From: Ruegeria sp. EL01
Lineage (GTDB): Bacteria > Pseudomonadota > Alphaproteobacteria > Rhodobacterales > Rhodobacteraceae
NCBI RefSeq assembly: GCF_900313035.1
Contig: NZ_OMPS01000048.1
Span: 186,001-250,000 of the forward strand
Length of the DNA: 64,000 nt
Direction of reading: 5' to 3'
The notes under the pieces were generated by a model. That model was not told the origin of the DNA, did no database searches, and saw nothing but the letters and a program-made list of their open reading frames with translations. Every line of letters starts with the position of its first letter. The first letter of the stretch is position 1. A program made the position numbers and the translations under genes. Below are positions 9,186 to 17,591 of the stretch, piece by piece.

Positions 9186-10757
9186 TTAAGATTTCTGGAA
9201 CATGGCAAGCATGCGCCGGGTTACGAGGAAGCCGCCGAAGATGTTGATCCCGGCCATGAAGACGGACAGCGCCGCCAGCAGAATGACCAGGAACGATCCC
9301 GATCCGATCTGCATCAGCGCGCCAACGATAATAATCGACGAGATCGCGTTGGTGATCGCCATCAACGGGGTGTGCAAGCTGTGGCTGACGTTCCAGATCA
9401 CCTGGAAGCCCACAAAGATGGCCAGCACAAAGACGATGAAGTGCTGCATAAAGCTGGCCGGAGCAATCAGCCCCACCAGCAGCATCAGCACGCCGCCGAC
9501 CCCCAGCAGGGTAAACTGTTGTTTGGTTTGCGCCTTGAACGCCGCGACTTCCTGCGCCCGCTTTTCCTCAGGCGTCAGCTCTTTCACCTCGGCCTTTGGC
9601 TGTGCCGCGATTGCCTGCACCTTGGGCGGCGGTGGCGGGAAGGTGATCTCGCCTTGGTGTGTCACGGTCGAGCCGCGGATCACGTCATCTTCCATGTCAT
9701 GATTGATCTGACCGTCCTTTTCAGGGGTCAGGTCCGTCATCATGTGGCGGATGTTGGTGGCGTAAAGCGACGAGGCCTGCGATGCCATCCGGCTGGGAAA
9801 GTCCGTATAGCCGATGATGGTCACGCCATTGTCGGTCACGATCTTCTCATCCGCAACGGTCAGCTTACAGTTGCCGCCCTTTTCAGCCGCAAGGTCAACA
9901 ATGACCGAACCCGGCTTCATTGCCTCGACCATGTCTTTGGTCCACAGCTCGGGCGCTTCGCGATTGGGGATCAGTGCCGTGGTGATGACGATGTCCACTT
10001 CTGGTGCCAGTTCACGGAACTTGGCCAGTTGGGCTTCACGAAACTCATCGGACTGGACGGAAGCATAACCGCCGGTGGCCGCGCCGTCCTGCTGTTCTTC
10101 TTCGAAGTCAAGATAGACAAATTCTGCACCCATCGACTCGACCTGCTCGGCCACTTCGGGGCGCACGTCGAACGCATAGGTAATCGCACCCAGCGAGGTC
10201 GATGTCCCGATCGCTGCCAGACCAGCCACGCCAGCACCGACAATCAGCACCTTGGCAGGCGGCACTTTACCAGCCGCCGTCACCTGACCAGTAAAGAAGC
10301 GGCCAAAGTTGTTGCCCGCCTCGATCACCGCGCGGTAGCCCGCGATATTGGCCATTGAGGACAGCGCGTCCATCTTCTGTGCGCGGGATATACGCGGCAC
10401 CATCTCCATGGCGATCACGTTGGCACCCTTGGACTTGGCCAGCTCCATCCCCTCTTCGTTCCCAGCCGGGTTGAAGAAGGAAATCAGTGTCTTGCCCTTG
10501 GTCAGCCGCTTCATCTCGGCCTCGGTCGGGATCCGAACCTTGGCTACAATGTCAGCCGATTTCCACAGCGAGGCTGCGGTCTTGACGATCTCGACGCCGA
10601 CGGCCTCGTAAGTCGCGTCTGAAAAGCCCGCCGCTTGTCCGGCCCCCTTTTCAATGGCGCAATCATAGCCCAGTTTCTGCAGTTGCACGGCGGAGTCCGG
10701 GGTCATCGCGACCCTGTTTTCACCGTCCAATATTTCCTTTGGCGTGCCTATTTTCAC
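9186..10757 (-). CDS. pntA: NAD(P) transhydrogenase subunit alpha
   Basis: A full-length one-piece PntA of 523 residues. The NAD(H)-binding domain I starts KIGTPKEILDGENRVAMTPDS and contains the Rossmann segment VLIVGAGVAGLAAIGTS. A proline-rich linker (PPPPP near residue 372) leads to four C-terminal membrane helices of domain II. The start codon is GTG at 10757, preceded by AGGGGGA at a spacing of six, a strong ribosome site. Some alphaproteobacteria (Rhodospirillum) split this subunit in two; here it is fused. It is the first gene of the pntAB operon. Confidence 0.95.
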   Translation of the reverse strand: MKIGTPKEILDGENRVAMTPDSAVQLQKLGYDCAIEKGAGQAAGFSDATYEAVGVEIVKTAASLWKSADIVAKVRIPTEAEMKRLTKGKTLISFFNPAGNEEGMELAKSKGANVIAMEMVPRISRAQKMDALSSMANIAGYRAVIEAGNNFGRFFTGQVTAAGKVPPAKVLIVGAGVAGLAAIGTSTSLGAITYAFDVRPEVAEQVESMGAEFVYLDFEEEQQDGAATGGYASVQSDEFREAQLAKFRELAPEVDIVITTALIPNREAPELWTKDMVEAMKPGSVIVDLAAEKGGNCKLTVADEKIVTDNGVTIIGYTDFPSRMASQASSLYATNIRHMMTDLTPEKDGQINHDMEDDVIRGSTVTHQGEITFPPPPPKVQAIAAQPKAEVKELTPEEKRAQEVAAFKAQTKQQFTLLGVGGVLMLLVGLIAPASFMQHFIVFVLAIFVGFQVIWNVSHSLHTPLMAITNAISSIIIVGALMQIGSGSFLVILLAALSVFMAGINIFGGFLVTRRMLAMFQKS

Positions 10758-10825
10758 TGGCAGTCCCCCTAATTATCACTCTGGCTGAGCGGGTGGTCGG
10801 TATTGTTTGTTAAGCAAAGATGTAT

Positions 10826-10848
10826 CTTGCGCAACATTATTTCGCAAG
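10826..10848. promoter_or_regulatory. Inverted repeat in the pntA upstream region
   Basis: CTTGCG (10826-10831) and CGCAAG (10843-10848) form a perfect six-base inverted repeat with an 11-base spacer, about 70-90 bases before the pntA start. It could be an operator or part of a small hairpin; no known site is recognised. Confidence 0.25.
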
Positions 10849-10886
10849 CGCAGCAATCGTTACGTGATGTCACAGCATGAAACACC

Positions 10887-11336
10887 CTATATCCAACGGC
10901 GTGTTTTACGTTCGTATCGGGCGAAACCCACGCGAAATGTACGGCGCAGACGGTCTTCTTCTGGCAGTATAAAGCGGCGCTCGAGCAGCCAGACAAGGAT
11001 CGGCACCAAAATCAATGACAGCACGGCGTCCAGCCGCAACACAAGCCCGGCCAGGATCAGGATATCGGCCAGATAAATCGGGTTGCGGCTGTATTTGTAG
11101 ATGCCTGATTGCACCAGCGCCGTCGGCGTTTCATGCGGGATGACGGTGGTCTGGTGCCGACGAAACTCGACAACCGCCATGACCACGATCAAGATGCCGC
11201 CACCAATCAGAACGCCACTGAGAAGATCGGTCGCTCCGCCTTCCAGTGACAATCCAAAACTCAGAAAGCGGGCCTGTAGCCACGCCAGAAGAACAAACCC
11301 CAATAGCCAGACAGGCGGAATGTCGATCCGATGCAT
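10887..11336 (-). CDS. Isoprenylcysteine carboxyl methyltransferase-like (ICMT/PEMT family) membrane protein
   Basis: A 149-residue integral membrane protein with about four helices. It carries the family hallmark in its second half: SGIYKYSRNPIYLADILILAG (the R-N-P-x-Y motif) and a C-terminal EEDRLRRTFRVGFARYERKTRRW segment (E-E-x-L-x-x-x-F-G-x-x-Y type). Members transfer methyl groups from S-adenosylmethionine to lipids or membrane substrates, or are of unknown activity in bacteria. It is a single-gene unit on the minus strand, between the pntA upstream region and the divergently read kynureninase gene. Confidence 0.85.
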   Translation of the reverse strand: MHRIDIPPVWLLGFVLLAWLQARFLSFGLSLEGGATDLLSGVLIGGGILIVVMAVVEFRRHQTTVIPHETPTALVQSGIYKYSRNPIYLADILILAGLVLRLDAVLSLILVPILVWLLERRFILPEEDRLRRTFRVGFARYERKTRRWI

Positions 11337-11509
11337 GCATCGTCCCCATGGATGGCGACACGCACCGGCACATGTCGCTTCTGCGCGATGTCCTATCGCT
11401 TTCAGAGCGGAATAGCAAAACCTCAGTATGTCGCATCAATGGACAGGCACAACAGGATCGGATAGGCCAAATGCACCCTTCGATCTGTAAGAAAGAATTG
11501 TGAGCCGCC

Positions 11510-12703
11510 ATGACCGATTTTGCCGCAACCAAGGCTATGTTCCATTTGCCCGAAGGGGTATTGTATCTCGACGGTAACTCGCTGGGACCATTGCCAAAAG
11601 CGGCGGCGGGTGGGGTTCAGCGCATGTTGAGCGACGAATGGGGTCAGATGCTGATCACCGGCTGGAATAAAGCCGGTTGGATGGGGCTGCCCACTGGTCT
11701 TGGTGATCGTATTGGTCGGTTGATCGGAGCCGAGGCTGGAGCCGTTGTGGTCGGCGACACCTTGTCGATCAAGGTCTATCAGGCCGTCGCATCTGCACTG
11801 GAACATAATTCAAAGCGCAAGGTGGTTCTGTCCGACAATGGCAATTTCCCGTCGGACCTGTACATGGCGGATGGCCTGCTGCGGTCCCTTGGGGCTGAGT
11901 ACGAACTGAGGGTTGTTGACCCGGAGAATGTCGCCGACGCACTGACAGAAGAAATTGCCGTCCTGATGCTGACCGAAGTCGACTATCGCACCGGTCGCAA
12001 ACACGACATGAAAGCCCTGACCCAGATGGCCCATGCTAACGGTGTGGTCACGGTGTGGGATCTGGCGCACTCGGCCGGGGCGATCCCGGTTGATCTGGCC
12101 GGATGCAACGCCGATTTCGCAGTGGGTTGCACGTATAAATACCTAAACGGCGGACCGGGCGCGCCTGCCTTTGTCTACGTGGCACCCCGACTGGCACCAA
12201 ACGTGCGCCCCGCTTTGTCAGGCTGGCTGGGGCACGAAGCCCCGTTCAACTTCGACTTGGATTACCGGCCCGGAGCAGGGATCGAGCGGATGCGCGTCGG
12301 CACACCTCCGGTCATCCAGATGACGGCTTTGTCCGCCGCGATGGATGTTTGGGACATGGCCGATATTGCAGAGGTCCGCGCCAAATCCATTGAATTGACC
12401 GAGATGTTCATAGACCAGGTCGAAACAAGTTGCCCCGATCTTGAACTGGCAAGCCCGCGCGATCCGGAACAACGTGGCAGTCAGATTTCCTTCCGGTTCC
12501 ACGAAGGTTACGCCGCAATGCAGGCGCTGATCGCGCGTGGGGTGATCGGCGATTTCCGTGCGCCCAACATCATGCGGTTCGGCTTTACGCCGCTCTACAT
12601 TGACGAGAACGATGTCATTCAGGCGGCAGACATCCTGGCCGATATCATGACCAACAAACTATGGGACACTCCTGAATATAAAACGCGTCAGCGCGTTACC
12701 TGA
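11510..12703 (+). CDS. kynU: Kynureninase
   Basis: A 397-residue fold-type I PLP enzyme. The N-terminal segment LYLDGNSLGPLPKAA, the DNGNFPSDLYMADGLL loop, the WDLAHSAGA motif with the PLP-contacting Asp, and the lysine at about residue 210 in VGCTYKYLNGGPG together identify kynureninase, which cleaves kynurenine to anthranilate and alanine in tryptophan breakdown. The length fits the family. No kynA or kynB is seen next to it. Its stop overlaps the stop end of the convergent TetR gene by eight bases. Confidence 0.93.
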   Translation: MTDFAATKAMFHLPEGVLYLDGNSLGPLPKAAAGGVQRMLSDEWGQMLITGWNKAGWMGLPTGLGDRIGRLIGAEAGAVVVGDTLSIKVYQAVASALEHNSKRKVVLSDNGNFPSDLYMADGLLRSLGAEYELRVVDPENVADALTEEIAVLMLTEVDYRTGRKHDMKALTQMAHANGVVTVWDLAHSAGAIPVDLAGCNADFAVGCTYKYLNGGPGAPAFVYVAPRLAPNVRPALSGWLGHEAPFNFDLDYRPGAGIERMRVGTPPVIQMTALSAAMDVWDMADIAEVRAKSIELTEMFIDQVETSCPDLELASPRDPEQRGSQISFRFHEGYAAMQALIARGVIGDFRAPNIMRFGFTPLYIDENDVIQAADILADIMTNKLWDTPEYKTRQRVT

Positions 12704-13274
12704 CCTCAAGCCCGGCGCCGATCAGGGCGGCCAGTTGCACGGTCCGCCTTTCAAATTCTTCCGCGCCGGACGCCGTCATTTTGACCCCCTTGAGCGCGAC
12801 TGTGATGGTCTTTGCAGTTTCATCAGGGGTTTCAAACAACCGGACCCGACCAGCGACGTCTTCGCGGGTCAGCCACGCCGCATAAAGATCCGTTAGCTCG
12901 GCCTCGCCTTCTTCGACGATATCGATGGACATCGATTTGGTCGTGTCCAACATCTCTATCCCATGCGGCGAAGCCAGAATGGCTGCCATCCCGTCTGCCT
13001 GCGCCAGGATTGCCCGCGTCGCGAGGTCAGAAACCGTTCCGGACCCACTTAGGGCCTCGGTCACGGCGGCGATCTTTTCGGCATAGTGCAATTGGGTCAG
13101 CTTCCGAACGATCGCTTCTTTGTTCTTATAGTGCAGATAAACCGCAGGACGGGACATCCCGGCCCCACGCGCTATGTCATCCATCGAGGTCTTGCGGAAC
13201 CCATAGGTCGAAAACGCCTGAAACGCCGAGGCCAGGATCGCCTTTTGCCGAGTATCATCACCGGTCTCTTTCAT
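12696..13274 (-). CDS. TetR/AcrR family transcriptional regulator
   Basis: A 192-residue TetR repressor. The N-terminal helix-turn-helix (about residues 10-55) reads ILASAFQAFSTYGFRKTSMDDIARGAGMSRPAVYLHYKNKEAI, an excellent match to the family. The remaining helical domain binds an unknown ligand. The frame extends to a GTG at 13325, but ATG at 13274 is preferred: the region between holds a perfect palindrome that looks like its operator. The gene is divergent from iorA/iorB, so it most likely controls that molybdenum hydroxylase and itself. Confidence 0.88.
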   Translation of the reverse strand: MKETGDDTRQKAILASAFQAFSTYGFRKTSMDDIARGAGMSRPAVYLHYKNKEAIVRKLTQLHYAEKIAAVTEALSGSGTVSDLATRAILAQADGMAAILASPHGIEMLDTTKSMSIDIVEEGEAELTDLYAAWLTREDVAGRVRLFETPDETAKTITVALKGVKMTASGAEEFERRTVQLAALIGAGLEVR

Positions 13275-13304
13275 ACCTGCAGACCTGACAGTTTTTGTAT
13301 ATTT

Positions 13305-13316
13305 TGTCAATTGACA
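13305..13316. promoter_or_regulatory. Perfect palindrome, probable TetR operator
   Basis: TGTCAATTGACA is a perfect 12-base palindrome between the divergent TetR and iorA genes. Its right half is also the -35 hexamer TTGACA of the iorA promoter, so a bound repressor would block RNA polymerase. Further TGACA-like half-sites flank it (13286, 13320). Confidence 0.55.
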
Positions 13317-13339
13317 CACTGACACTTTTCACCAATTAT
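13311..13339 (+). promoter_or_regulatory. Sigma70-type promoter of iorA-iorB
   Basis: TTGACA (13311-13316, perfect -35) is followed after exactly 17 bases by AATTAT (13334-13339, four of six matches to the -10 consensus), 35 bases before the iorA start. Confidence 0.55.
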
Positions 13340-13373
13340 GTCATAAACCAGCCACAGCCAAGCGAGGTGAGCC

Positions 13374-13838
13374 ATGGCGACCACCCTTAAGATCAACGGA
13401 ACGTCTCATCAGGTGGACCTGCCGGATGATGTGCCCCTGTTGTGGGTCCTGCGGGATGAGGTCGGCCTGACCGGAACCAAGTTCGGCTGCGGTGTTGCCG
13501 CGTGTGGGGCGTGCACCGTCCATATCGATGGTGAAGCTGTGCGCTCATGCCAGGTCGCGCTGTCCGATGTCTGGGGCGATGTGACCACAATCGAAGGCGT
13601 AGGAACCCCGGATACGATGGCTACGATCCAACAAGCGTGGGTCGACCATCAGGTAGCACAATGCGGGTACTGCCAGTCAGGCCAAATCATGCAGGCCGCC
13701 ACTTTGCTGGCTGAAAACCCGGCCCCCACCGACGCCGATATCGACGATGCCATGCAGGGCAACCTATGCCGCTGCGGCACCTATCCGCGCATTCGCGCTG
13801 CGATTCATGACGCAGCTGCCAAATTGAAGGAGGCATAA
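13374..13838 (+). CDS. iorA: (2Fe-2S)-binding subunit of molybdenum hydroxylase (isoquinoline 1-oxidoreductase alpha type)
   Basis: A 154-residue iron-sulfur subunit of the xanthine oxidase family. The plant-ferredoxin-type cluster is held by Cys39, Cys44, Cys47 and Cys59, and the second cluster by Cys97, Cys100, Cys132 and Cys134 (QCGYCQSG and LCRCGTYPRI). It passes electrons away from the molybdenum centre in the protein encoded next. AGGTG before the ATG at 13374 supports the start. It is three bases from iorB and begins an operon controlled by the divergent TetR gene. The real substrate may be an aldehyde or N-heterocycle; the name follows subunit type only. Confidence 0.88.
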   Translation: MATTLKINGTSHQVDLPDDVPLLWVLRDEVGLTGTKFGCGVAACGACTVHIDGEAVRSCQVALSDVWGDVTTIEGVGTPDTMATIQQAWVDHQVAQCGYCQSGQIMQAATLLAENPAPTDADIDDAMQGNLCRCGTYPRIRAAIHDAAAKLKEA

Positions 13839-13841
13839 GCA

Positions 13842-16082
13842 ATGGCTCGCATTGGAAAAATCCTCCGCCGTACTTTTCTGATTGGCTCTGCCGCGATTGT
13901 CGGCGGCGTGGCATTCGGCGCGTATTACGTCAGCCGTCCGGCGGCCAACCCGCTGAAACCGAAAGAAGGCGAAGCGGCGCTGAACCCCTTTATCCTGATC
14001 GACCAGTACGGTGTCACATTGTTCGCACCACGCGCCGAGATGGGACAGGGCGTCCAGACCACCTGGGCCGCGCTGATCGCAGAAGAACTGGACGTCGATC
14101 TGGATAAAATCACGGTGCTGCACGGCCCGGCGGCAGCGGCGTATTACAACTCGGCTCTGGTCGGTGAAGGCCTTCCCAACAAGGGCTATGACATCACGAA
14201 TTTCCAACACAATCTAGGCGAGGCCCTGGGCGTGTTGGGCAAAGTGCTAAGCCTGCAAGTCACTGGCGGCTCGACCTCGATGAAGGACGGGTTTGAACGC
14301 ATGCGTCAGGCCGGTGCCTCGGCCCGCGAGACGCTGAAGCGGGCCGCTGCGGACCAGCTCGGCGTTGACCCATCAGAGCTGCAGACAGCATCGGGTCATG
14401 TGATCGCGCCGAATGGTGACAAGATTGCTTATACAGAACTAGCCGTCGATGCGGCGGGTCTTGAACCGGTGGATGCGCCCCTGCGCGACCCATCTGAGTG
14501 GCGCTATCTGGGCCGGACCCAGCCGCGGCTGGATATGGTCGGAAAGGCCACCGGAACGGCCGAATTCGGTGTCGATGTGCGCCTGCCCGGCATGAAATTC
14601 GCCAGTGTTCGGATGAACCCCAAGCTGGGCGGGGTGATGAACGGCTATGACGACAGCGCCGCGACGTCACTGCCCGGCGTAGAAAAAGTCGTCGATCTGG
14701 GCACCGGCGTTGCGGTGATCGCCAACAATACCTGGTTGGCCATTCAGGCCGTTGAGGCCATCGATGTCGATTGGGGCGACGCCCCCTACCCGCCTGAAAC
14801 AGACGGTGTCTTTGCCAAGATTGCCGAGGCATTTGACGACTCGCCAAACTCCACAATGCGCGACGATGGGGACGCCAGCACACTGCCCGAGGGCGCAACA
14901 GAGATCACGGCAGAGTATCAGGTGCCCTATCTGGCCCACGCCACGATGGAGCCGATGAATGCCACTGCGCTTTATACCGGGGATGCATTGGAGCTGTGGT
15001 GCGGCAACCAGGCCCCGACCCTGATCCAGTTCCGTGTCGCCAATACGGCCAATCTGGAAACCGAGGCGGTGCAGATCCACACCACCTATCTGGGCGGTGG
15101 CTTCGGTCGTCGGGGCGAATTGGATTTTGGTGAGATTGCCACCAAAGTCGCCATGGCCATGCCCGGCACCCCGGTTCAAACGACCTGGAGCCGCGAAGAG
15201 GATATGCGTCACGACTATTTCCGCCCGGGCGCAATTGCCCGGATGCGCGGCGCAGTTCAGGACGGCACAGCCGTTTTGATCGATGGCAAAGTCGCATCAC
15301 AATCCTGTACGCAGCAGGCCGTCGAACGTTATACTGGCATGCCCGGCGCCGGCCCCGACAAGGTGCTGGTCGAGGGGTTCTTCAACCAACCCTACGCGGT
15401 GCCAAACTACCGCATGAGCGGCCATATCGCCGATTTGGCAATCCCCGTCGGCTTCTGGCGGTCTGTGGGCAACAGCCACAACGGTTTTTTCCATGAGACC
15501 TTCATGGATGAGATGGCACATGCCGCGGGTCGCGATCCGCTGGAATTTCGGCTGGAACTGATGAAGAACGAACACGCCCCGTCGGCTGGTTGCCTTGAGG
15601 CCGTGCGTGAGATGTCAGGCTGGACAGGTAAGACACCGGATGGTGTTGGTCGCGGCGTGGCGTTCACCTATAGCTTTGGCACCCCTGTCGCTCAGGTCAT
15701 CGAAGTGGTGGACGAAGACGGCTCCATCCGCATCAACAAGGCCTGGATCGCGTGCGATATGGGTCTTGCGCTTGATCCCGAAAATGTCAAAGCGCAGATG
15801 TTCGGCGGCATGATGTATGGCCTGTCAGCTGCCTGCTACGGAGAGATCACCTTTTCCGAAGGCGAGGTCGAACAGTTCAACTTCCCGGACTATGACGCGA
15901 TCCGCATGCACACCGCTCCGCAGGTCGAGGTGCGCGTGTTGGAAACCAACCGTCATATGGGCGGCGCGGGTGAACCCGGCACGCCGCCGTCAATGCCCGC
16001 GCTTGGAAATGCGTTGTTTGATCTGACAGGAAAACGGGCCCGGACCCTGCCGCTCAACACTCAGTTCGACTTACTGATCTGA
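13842..16082 (+). CDS. iorB: Molybdopterin-binding subunit of xanthine dehydrogenase family (isoquinoline 1-oxidoreductase beta type)
   Basis: This 746-residue catalytic subunit has the two-part molybdopterin domain of the IorB class. GGGFGRRGELDFGEIA lies in the middle and GGAGEPGTPP near the end carries the catalytic Glu. The N-terminus has a twin arginine followed by a hydrophobic stretch (RRTFLIGSAAIVGG), which suggests Tat export or membrane anchoring. Together with IorA it would hydroxylate an aldehyde or N-heteroaromatic compound. No XdhC-like cofactor-insertion chaperone and no cytochrome c partner is encoded next to it, although both are frequent in such clusters. A weak stem-loop follows. 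Confidence 0.87.
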   Translation: MARIGKILRRTFLIGSAAIVGGVAFGAYYVSRPAANPLKPKEGEAALNPFILIDQYGVTLFAPRAEMGQGVQTTWAALIAEELDVDLDKITVLHGPAAAAYYNSALVGEGLPNKGYDITNFQHNLGEALGVLGKVLSLQVTGGSTSMKDGFERMRQAGASARETLKRAAADQLGVDPSELQTASGHVIAPNGDKIAYTELAVDAAGLEPVDAPLRDPSEWRYLGRTQPRLDMVGKATGTAEFGVDVRLPGMKFASVRMNPKLGGVMNGYDDSAATSLPGVEKVVDLGTGVAVIANNTWLAIQAVEAIDVDWGDAPYPPETDGVFAKIAEAFDDSPNSTMRDDGDASTLPEGATEITAEYQVPYLAHATMEPMNATALYTGDALELWCGNQAPTLIQFRVANTANLETEAVQIHTTYLGGGFGRRGELDFGEIATKVAMAMPGTPVQTTWSREEDMRHDYFRPGAIARMRGAVQDGTAVLIDGKVASQSCTQQAVERYTGMPGAGPDKVLVEGFFNQPYAVPNYRMSGHIADLAIPVGFWRSVGNSHNGFFHETFMDEMAHAAGRDPLEFRLELMKNEHAPSAGCLEAVREMSGWTGKTPDGVGRGVAFTYSFGTPVAQVIEVVDEDGSIRINKAWIACDMGLALDPENVKAQMFGGMMYGLSAACYGEITFSEGEVEQFNFPDYDAIRMHTAPQVEVRVLETNRHMGGAGEPGTPPSMPALGNALFDLTGKRARTLPLNTQFDLLI

Positions 16083-16094
16083 TCACAGCACATT

Positions 16095-16119
16095 GGTCCG
16101 GCAGCACAAATGCCGGGCC
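16095..16119. terminator. Stem-loop between convergent iorB and amidotransferase genes
   Basis: GGTCCGGCA (16095-16103) pairs with TGCCGGGCC (16111-16119) with one G-T pair and a seven-base loop; a T-rich run follows on the plus strand. It lies between two convergent genes and may serve both. Confidence 0.5.
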
Positions 16120-16128
16120 AGTTTCGTC

Positions 16129-16908
16129 TTAAGCGGACTGTTGGATCAATCGCGTGTCCGACCCCGTCGCCCATGCGCGCACGGCAGCTCCAAATGCCTC
16201 GAACAGAGGGCGGGATACTGGATCGTTGATCGCGTCCCATTCGGGATGCCATTGCACCGACAATGTGAAGCCGGGTGCATCTTTGATGTACATCGCTTCG
16301 GGTGTGCCATCCGGTGCATGGCCATCCACCAGGACACGTTGCCCGACCGTCTTGATCCCTTGCCCGTGCAAAGTGTTTGTCATCACTTCGGATGCACCGA
16401 ACAGGTCATGGAACACACCATTTTCGCTGAGCTTTACAACATGGCGCAGTGCGAACTTTTCTTCCAGAGTACCATCCGGCGGCATGCGATGGTTCATGCG
16501 CCCCGGCAAATCTCGGATTTCCGGGTAAAGCGTGCCGCCCATCGCGACATTCACCTCCTGAAATCCACGGCAAATGCCAAGGAACGGTTGGCCGCGATCA
16601 ACGCAGGCCCGCACCAAGGGCAAGGTAATCGCGTCGCGCGCCCGGTCGAAATCACCATGCGCGTTCGTTGCGGACTCACCATATTCCTCGGGATGCACGT
16701 TGGGGCGGCCGCCGGTCAGCAGGAACCCGTCACACACCTCCAGCAGCTCTTCTACTGAAACGTAACGCGGGTCGGCTGGGATAAGCAGCGGCAAACATTC
16801 CGAGACATTAGCCACAGCATCCGAATTCATCGTCCCACCGGCATGAGTCGGGTATTGATCGTTCATAAGATAAGAATTGCCGATAATACCAACGACGGGT
16901 CGAGACAT
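16129..16908 (-). CDS. Gamma-glutamyl-gamma-aminobutyrate hydrolase-like class I glutamine amidotransferase
   Basis: A 259-residue peptidase C26 protein of the PuuD group. The catalytic Cys113 lies in FLGICRGFQEVNVAMGG, and the His and Glu of the triad in VQWHPEWDA near residue 223. LTGGRPNVHPEEYG is the family's usual substrate-side motif. PuuD removes glutamate from gamma-glutamyl-GABA in putrescine breakdown; homologues act on other gamma-glutamyl amides. No other putrescine genes are nearby, so the substrate is open. It converges on iorB and lies downstream of the glcB-glcG-like pair on the same strand. Confidence 0.88.
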   Translation of the reverse strand: MSRPVVGIIGNSYLMNDQYPTHAGGTMNSDAVANVSECLPLLIPADPRYVSVEELLEVCDGFLLTGGRPNVHPEEYGESATNAHGDFDRARDAITLPLVRACVDRGQPFLGICRGFQEVNVAMGGTLYPEIRDLPGRMNHRMPPDGTLEEKFALRHVVKLSENGVFHDLFGASEVMTNTLHGQGIKTVGQRVLVDGHAPDGTPEAMYIKDAPGFTLSVQWHPEWDAINDPVSRPLFEAFGAAVRAWATGSDTRLIQQSA

Positions 16909-17096
16909 TCCACATTCCTTGCTTGATCGTAGTTCACGGCAAGGCTATCTGCAGCGGGGTAAACGTGCAACAACACACGACCTGCATGACAGCGCAAGGC
17001 CGTGTTCAACGGTGCACATCTTATGCCTCATCGCTCAAAGCCTAAGAAACAGGCGCTTTGCAACACGTCGAAATGGTGTCAGACAGCGTGCCGTGG

Positions 17097-17522
17097 TCAA
17101 ACTTCTCCTGTCAGACCAGAGGCTTCGATACCAGCCATGCCAGCCGCCGCATCGTTGTCTGACGTATCATCGGTGACACCCACAGCACCGATCACAGCCC
17201 CCTTGCGATCCCGCAGCAAAACTCCACCGGGAACAGGTACAACCTGCCCGCCATAGACGCCGTTCACTGCCGCCATGAAATAGGCCTGTGCCTCGGCCCG
17301 CTGCATCTGCGCGGTCCCCGCCATGCCCAGCATGACCGAGCCATAGGCTTTCCCGCGCGCAATGGCAAAGCGACCCGGGGCTGCGTCATCTTCACGCTCA
17401 AAGGCAATGACGTGCCCACCTGCATCCAGAACGATCACCGACAAAGGCTTCAGTTCCATCTCACGCCCTTTTTCCAGCGTTTTGCGGATAATCGTACGTG
17501 CTTTGCGCAGTGAAACCGACAT
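17097..17522 (-). CDS. GlcG/HbpS family heme-binding-like protein (DUF336)
   Basis: A 141-residue protein of the GlcG/HbpS family, with the pattern LKPLSVIVLDAGGHVIAFEREDDAAPGRFAIARGKAYGSV in the first half and VPVPGGVLLRDRKGAVIGAVGVTDDTSDND later. The family includes a heme-degrading/binding protein (HbpS) and GlcG, encoded with glycolate oxidase and malate synthase genes. It sits 69 bases downstream of malate synthase G on the same strand, the same pairing as in the E. coli glc operon, which suggests a role in glycolate or glyoxylate use. A biochemical role for GlcG is not established. Confidence 0.85.
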   Translation of the reverse strand: MSVSLRKARTIIRKTLEKGREMELKPLSVIVLDAGGHVIAFEREDDAAPGRFAIARGKAYGSVMLGMAGTAQMQRAEAQAYFMAAVNGVYGGQVVPVPGGVLLRDRKGAVIGAVGVTDDTSDNDAAAGMAGIEASGLTGEV

Positions 17523-17591
17523 ATGTGCGTCCTCCGGTCAGATTGGGTATTGTTCAAGGCCAGAGAGCCATGCCCTAGCCTAACTCGCCGT

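Noticed and set aside
9171..10358. Plus-strand open frame of 395 codons opposite pntA
   Set aside because: His- and Arg-rich nonsense translation; pntA is certain on the other strand.
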